From: Physcomitrium patens
Lineage: Eukaryota; Streptophyta; Bryopsida; Funariales; Funariaceae
DNA: 64,000 bases
Assembly: GCF_000002425.4 (NCBI RefSeq)
Contig: NC_037262.1
Coordinates: 8,306,998-8,370,997 of the forward strand
Reading direction: 5' to 3'
Part shown: piece by piece, positions 62,281-64,000 of the stretch
How positions within the stretch are numbered: position 1 is the stretch's first letter
How the letters are laid out: the number at the start of each line of letters is the position of its first letter
The notes under the pieces: generated by a model
The model's input: only the letters and a program-made list of their open reading frames with translations
Databases searched by the model: none
What the model was told of the DNA's origin: nothing
Program-made: the position numbers and the translations under genes

Positions 62281-63288
62281 ATGGCAGAGCTTGTTGAAAT
62301 GAAGAGTGCAATGGCACAGATGCAAGAACAATTGAGGGAGTTAATGCTTGCGATGCATCAACTCAATTTACCACCACAAGGAGCAACAAGAATGGTAGGA
62401 AGTGAAGATATAGAGATGATTGGGGCTGCTTCAACATCTGCACCAAACCATGTCCCTTCTCCCAGAATGGAACACCCTTCGAGTGTTAGAGAACCGAGAG
62501 TTGCCTTGCCCGAGAAGTTTGATGGTACCAGATCCAAGTTTCGAGGATTCATCAATCAGGTCCAACTAGTGATTGAACTTCAACCCCAGAGCTATCCAAC
62601 TCCAGGGTCACAAGTAAGATTCATTGGTACACTTCTTTCAGGTTCAGCATTGTCATGGTTTTCATCTTTTCTTGAACGACGAGATCCAATATTGGATAAT
62701 CTGGAGGCTTTTTTGGCGGAGTTTCGATCCATGTTTGGAGAACATGATGCAATTCGTGTTGCAACCAACAAGATCCATATTTTGCGACAAGGCAATCGAT
62801 CAGTAACATTATATGCTTCGCAATTTCGACAACTTGCAACTGATATCAAGTGGGATGATGCCGCACTTGTGAGTCAATTTCTCTACGGATTACAATATGA
62901 GGTAAAGAAATTGATGCTTAATTTACCTGATCCTCAAACATTGAGTCAAGCAATTGACTTTGCTGTGAAGTGCGACAATCGACTTTTTGAATTTCGATCC
63001 GAGAGTCGCACAAGTGGGCCTCAACGTTACTACAATTCAATGGCAACACCGACGTCTCCTCAACACATACCTTCAGAAGTAGAGGATATGCAAATTGATG
63101 CGGTACGTTTCAAACCTCTTACTGAGCAAGAAAAGTCTCGTCGTCGACAAGAAGGATTGTGCTTATATTGTGGAGAACCTAAGCACACTGCTCAACATTG
63201 TCCAAAGAAGCGACGTAACTACAAAATGAGGAGTACGGCTGTCAAAGAAGACAGTATGTCGGAAAACGAGTACGTCCAGCTACAATAG
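62281..63288 (+). CDS. gag: gag protein of the younger chromovirus copy
   Basis: An open frame of 335 residues starts MAELVEMKSAMAQMQEQ. The N-terminal part is a likely coiled coil. A retrotransposon gag domain spans about residues 75-230 (with LPEKFDGTRSKFRGFINQVQ). A CCHC zinc knuckle, CLYCGEPKHTAQHC, lies at 294-307 and a basic tail follows. The protein would form the particle shell. The following protease frame lies in another phase. A decayed gag start of the same type is seen in minus orientation near 53.4-53.5 kb. Confidence 0.85.
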   Translation: MAELVEMKSAMAQMQEQLRELMLAMHQLNLPPQGATRMVGSEDIEMIGAASTSAPNHVPSPRMEHPSSVREPRVALPEKFDGTRSKFRGFINQVQLVIELQPQSYPTPGSQVRFIGTLLSGSALSWFSSFLERRDPILDNLEAFLAEFRSMFGEHDAIRVATNKIHILRQGNRSVTLYASQFRQLATDIKWDDAALVSQFLYGLQYEVKKLMLNLPDPQTLSQAIDFAVKCDNRLFEFRSESRTSGPQRYYNSMATPTSPQHIPSEVEDMQIDAVRFKPLTEQEKSRRRQEGLCLYCGEPKHTAQHCPKKRRNYKMRSTAVKEDSMSENEYVQLQ

Positions 63289-63293
63289 GGACC

Positions 63294-63908
63294 GTGCGGC
63301 TGGAATCTTGTACAACTTCTAATAAAGGTCCTATCCTCTCCTCAGAACCATCTCCTTGTTTTATAATAGATGTGCGTTTAGGACCTAATAATTACAAAGC
63401 CTCTGCCTTGATAGATTCAGGAGCCTCATCTTGTTTTTTAGATGAAGAATTTGCTAGATGTCATAGAATATCATTAATACAAAAAACTAAACCTGTACAC
63501 GTAGAAGTCATAGATGGTCGTCCGTTGTCTTCTGGAGATGTAACTCACGAAACACTTCCTGTAGATGTAGTAATAAATGGTCATAGTAGTTGCGTAATTT
63601 TTAATATAATTAGATCTCCCTCTAATCCAGTAATTTTAGGCTTATCATGGTTAGAAAAGTATAATCCTCGAATAGATTGGATTTCTCGTAAACTTGATTT
63701 TCCTTGGAGCATTAGTAACAGTTCTATTAACCAAGTAAAAAACCATGAGTCTAGTATAGTAAAACTCGCACCTATAGGTGCAAAAGCATTTATACACGCA
63801 GCAAAAGAAGGATCAACTTTTGCTATTTATGCTGCACCTATTTCTCAAAAGCGTAAAGACTTCAAGTGGCATTCCAAGTCAATATCAGGATTATCAAGAC
63901 GTTTTTGA
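63294..63908 (+). CDS. pol: Protease part of pol in the younger chromovirus copy
   Basis: The frame directly after gag has the aspartic protease motif LIDSGAS near residue 41 and the downstream VILGLSWLEKYNPRIDW block that is typical of the gypsy protease-to-RT link. It is in a different phase from gag. Reverse transcriptase sequence follows and continues past the window edge. This is one part of a larger polyprotein region. Confidence 0.75.
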   Translation: MRLESCTTSNKGPILSSEPSPCFIIDVRLGPNNYKASALIDSGASSCFLDEEFARCHRISLIQKTKPVHVEVIDGRPLSSGDVTHETLPVDVVINGHSSCVIFNIIRSPSNPVILGLSWLEKYNPRIDWISRKLDFPWSISNSSINQVKNHESSIVKLAPIGAKAFIHAAKEGSTFAIYAAPISQKRKDFKWHSKSISGLSRRF

Positions 63909-64000
63909 GAAAAAAAATGCAGATATTCTTCCTGAGCATCGCCCATACGATTGTTCAATCGATCTCAAGGAAGGAACTCAGCCACCATTTGGACCAATTT

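Larger units (their letters stand above)
61537..64000 (+). mobile_element. Younger Ty3/gypsy chromovirus copy, cut by the right window edge
   Basis: A 554-base LTR (61,537-62,090, TG..CA ends) is followed by a primer-binding site, a leader, an open gag frame and a protease frame, then reverse transcriptase sequence that leaves the window. Base composition is less AT-shifted than in the other copies, so it is the youngest of the family here. It looks nearly whole as far as it can be seen, with about one break. Age cannot be set because the 3' LTR is outside the window. Confidence 0.85.

Noticed and set aside
1-64000. CRISPR arrays, rRNA genes, tRNA genes and biosynthetic clusters
   Set aside because: No regularly spaced identical repeats, no rRNA-like blocks and no sequence with a complete tRNA arm set were seen; the genes present do not form a cluster.

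Overview
The window is nuclear DNA of a land plant. The genes carry spliceosomal introns with GT..AG borders, and several encode plant- or plastid-specific proteins (HEMERA/PTAC12, a nuclear CemA-like envelope protein, a DUF538 protein). Gene islands of ordinary base composition stand in very AT-rich stretches full of decayed retroelements and (TA)n tracts. Together with short introns and a Ty3 chromovirus that has LTRs of about 550 bp, this suggests a bryophyte, most likely a moss of the Physcomitrium type. The organism call is inference; no marker in the window fixes it.

Layout. 1-0.33 kb: coding exon of a gene that runs off the left edge. 5.3-8.7 kb (minus): DLDG1/CemA-like chloroplast envelope protein, 7 coding exons. 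9.7-12.0 kb (plus): aldose 1-epimerase, 5 exons, divergent from the CemA-like gene across about 1 kb. 12.4-16.9 kb: AT-rich desert with reverse-oriented chromovirus LTRs, a foldback repeat and a Copia-like solo LTR. 17.4-18.5 kb (plus): DUF538 protein, 3 exons. 20.6-23.9 kb (minus): HEMERA/PTAC12, 7 exons. 25.7-27.9 kb (minus): DENR translation factor, 8 exons. 28-35.5 kb: second desert with a 72-bp tandem repeat and a gag-like fossil. 35.9-40.7 kb (minus): Prune/exopolyphosphatase-like protein with a very long disordered N-terminus. 45.0-46.7 kb (minus): single-exon gene for an unrecognised 581-residue protein. 47.5-64 kb: nested chromovirus fossils in opposite orientations, ending in a younger copy that leaves the window at the right edge.

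The host genes do not form one pathway. Two act in plastids (CemA-like envelope protein, HEMERA), one in sugar anomer interconversion, one in translation re-initiation (DENR), and two have uncertain roles. Telo-box motifs lie upstream of HEMERA and just upstream of the unrecognised gene. I joined exons by checking that splice sites and reading phase agree along each host gene; the totals for the six multi-exon host genes are all multiples of three. The most unusual host gene is the Prune-like one: its DHH-type catalytic motifs look lost and it carries about 960 residues of low-complexity N-terminal sequence. No CRISPR array, rRNA or convincing tRNA gene was seen.
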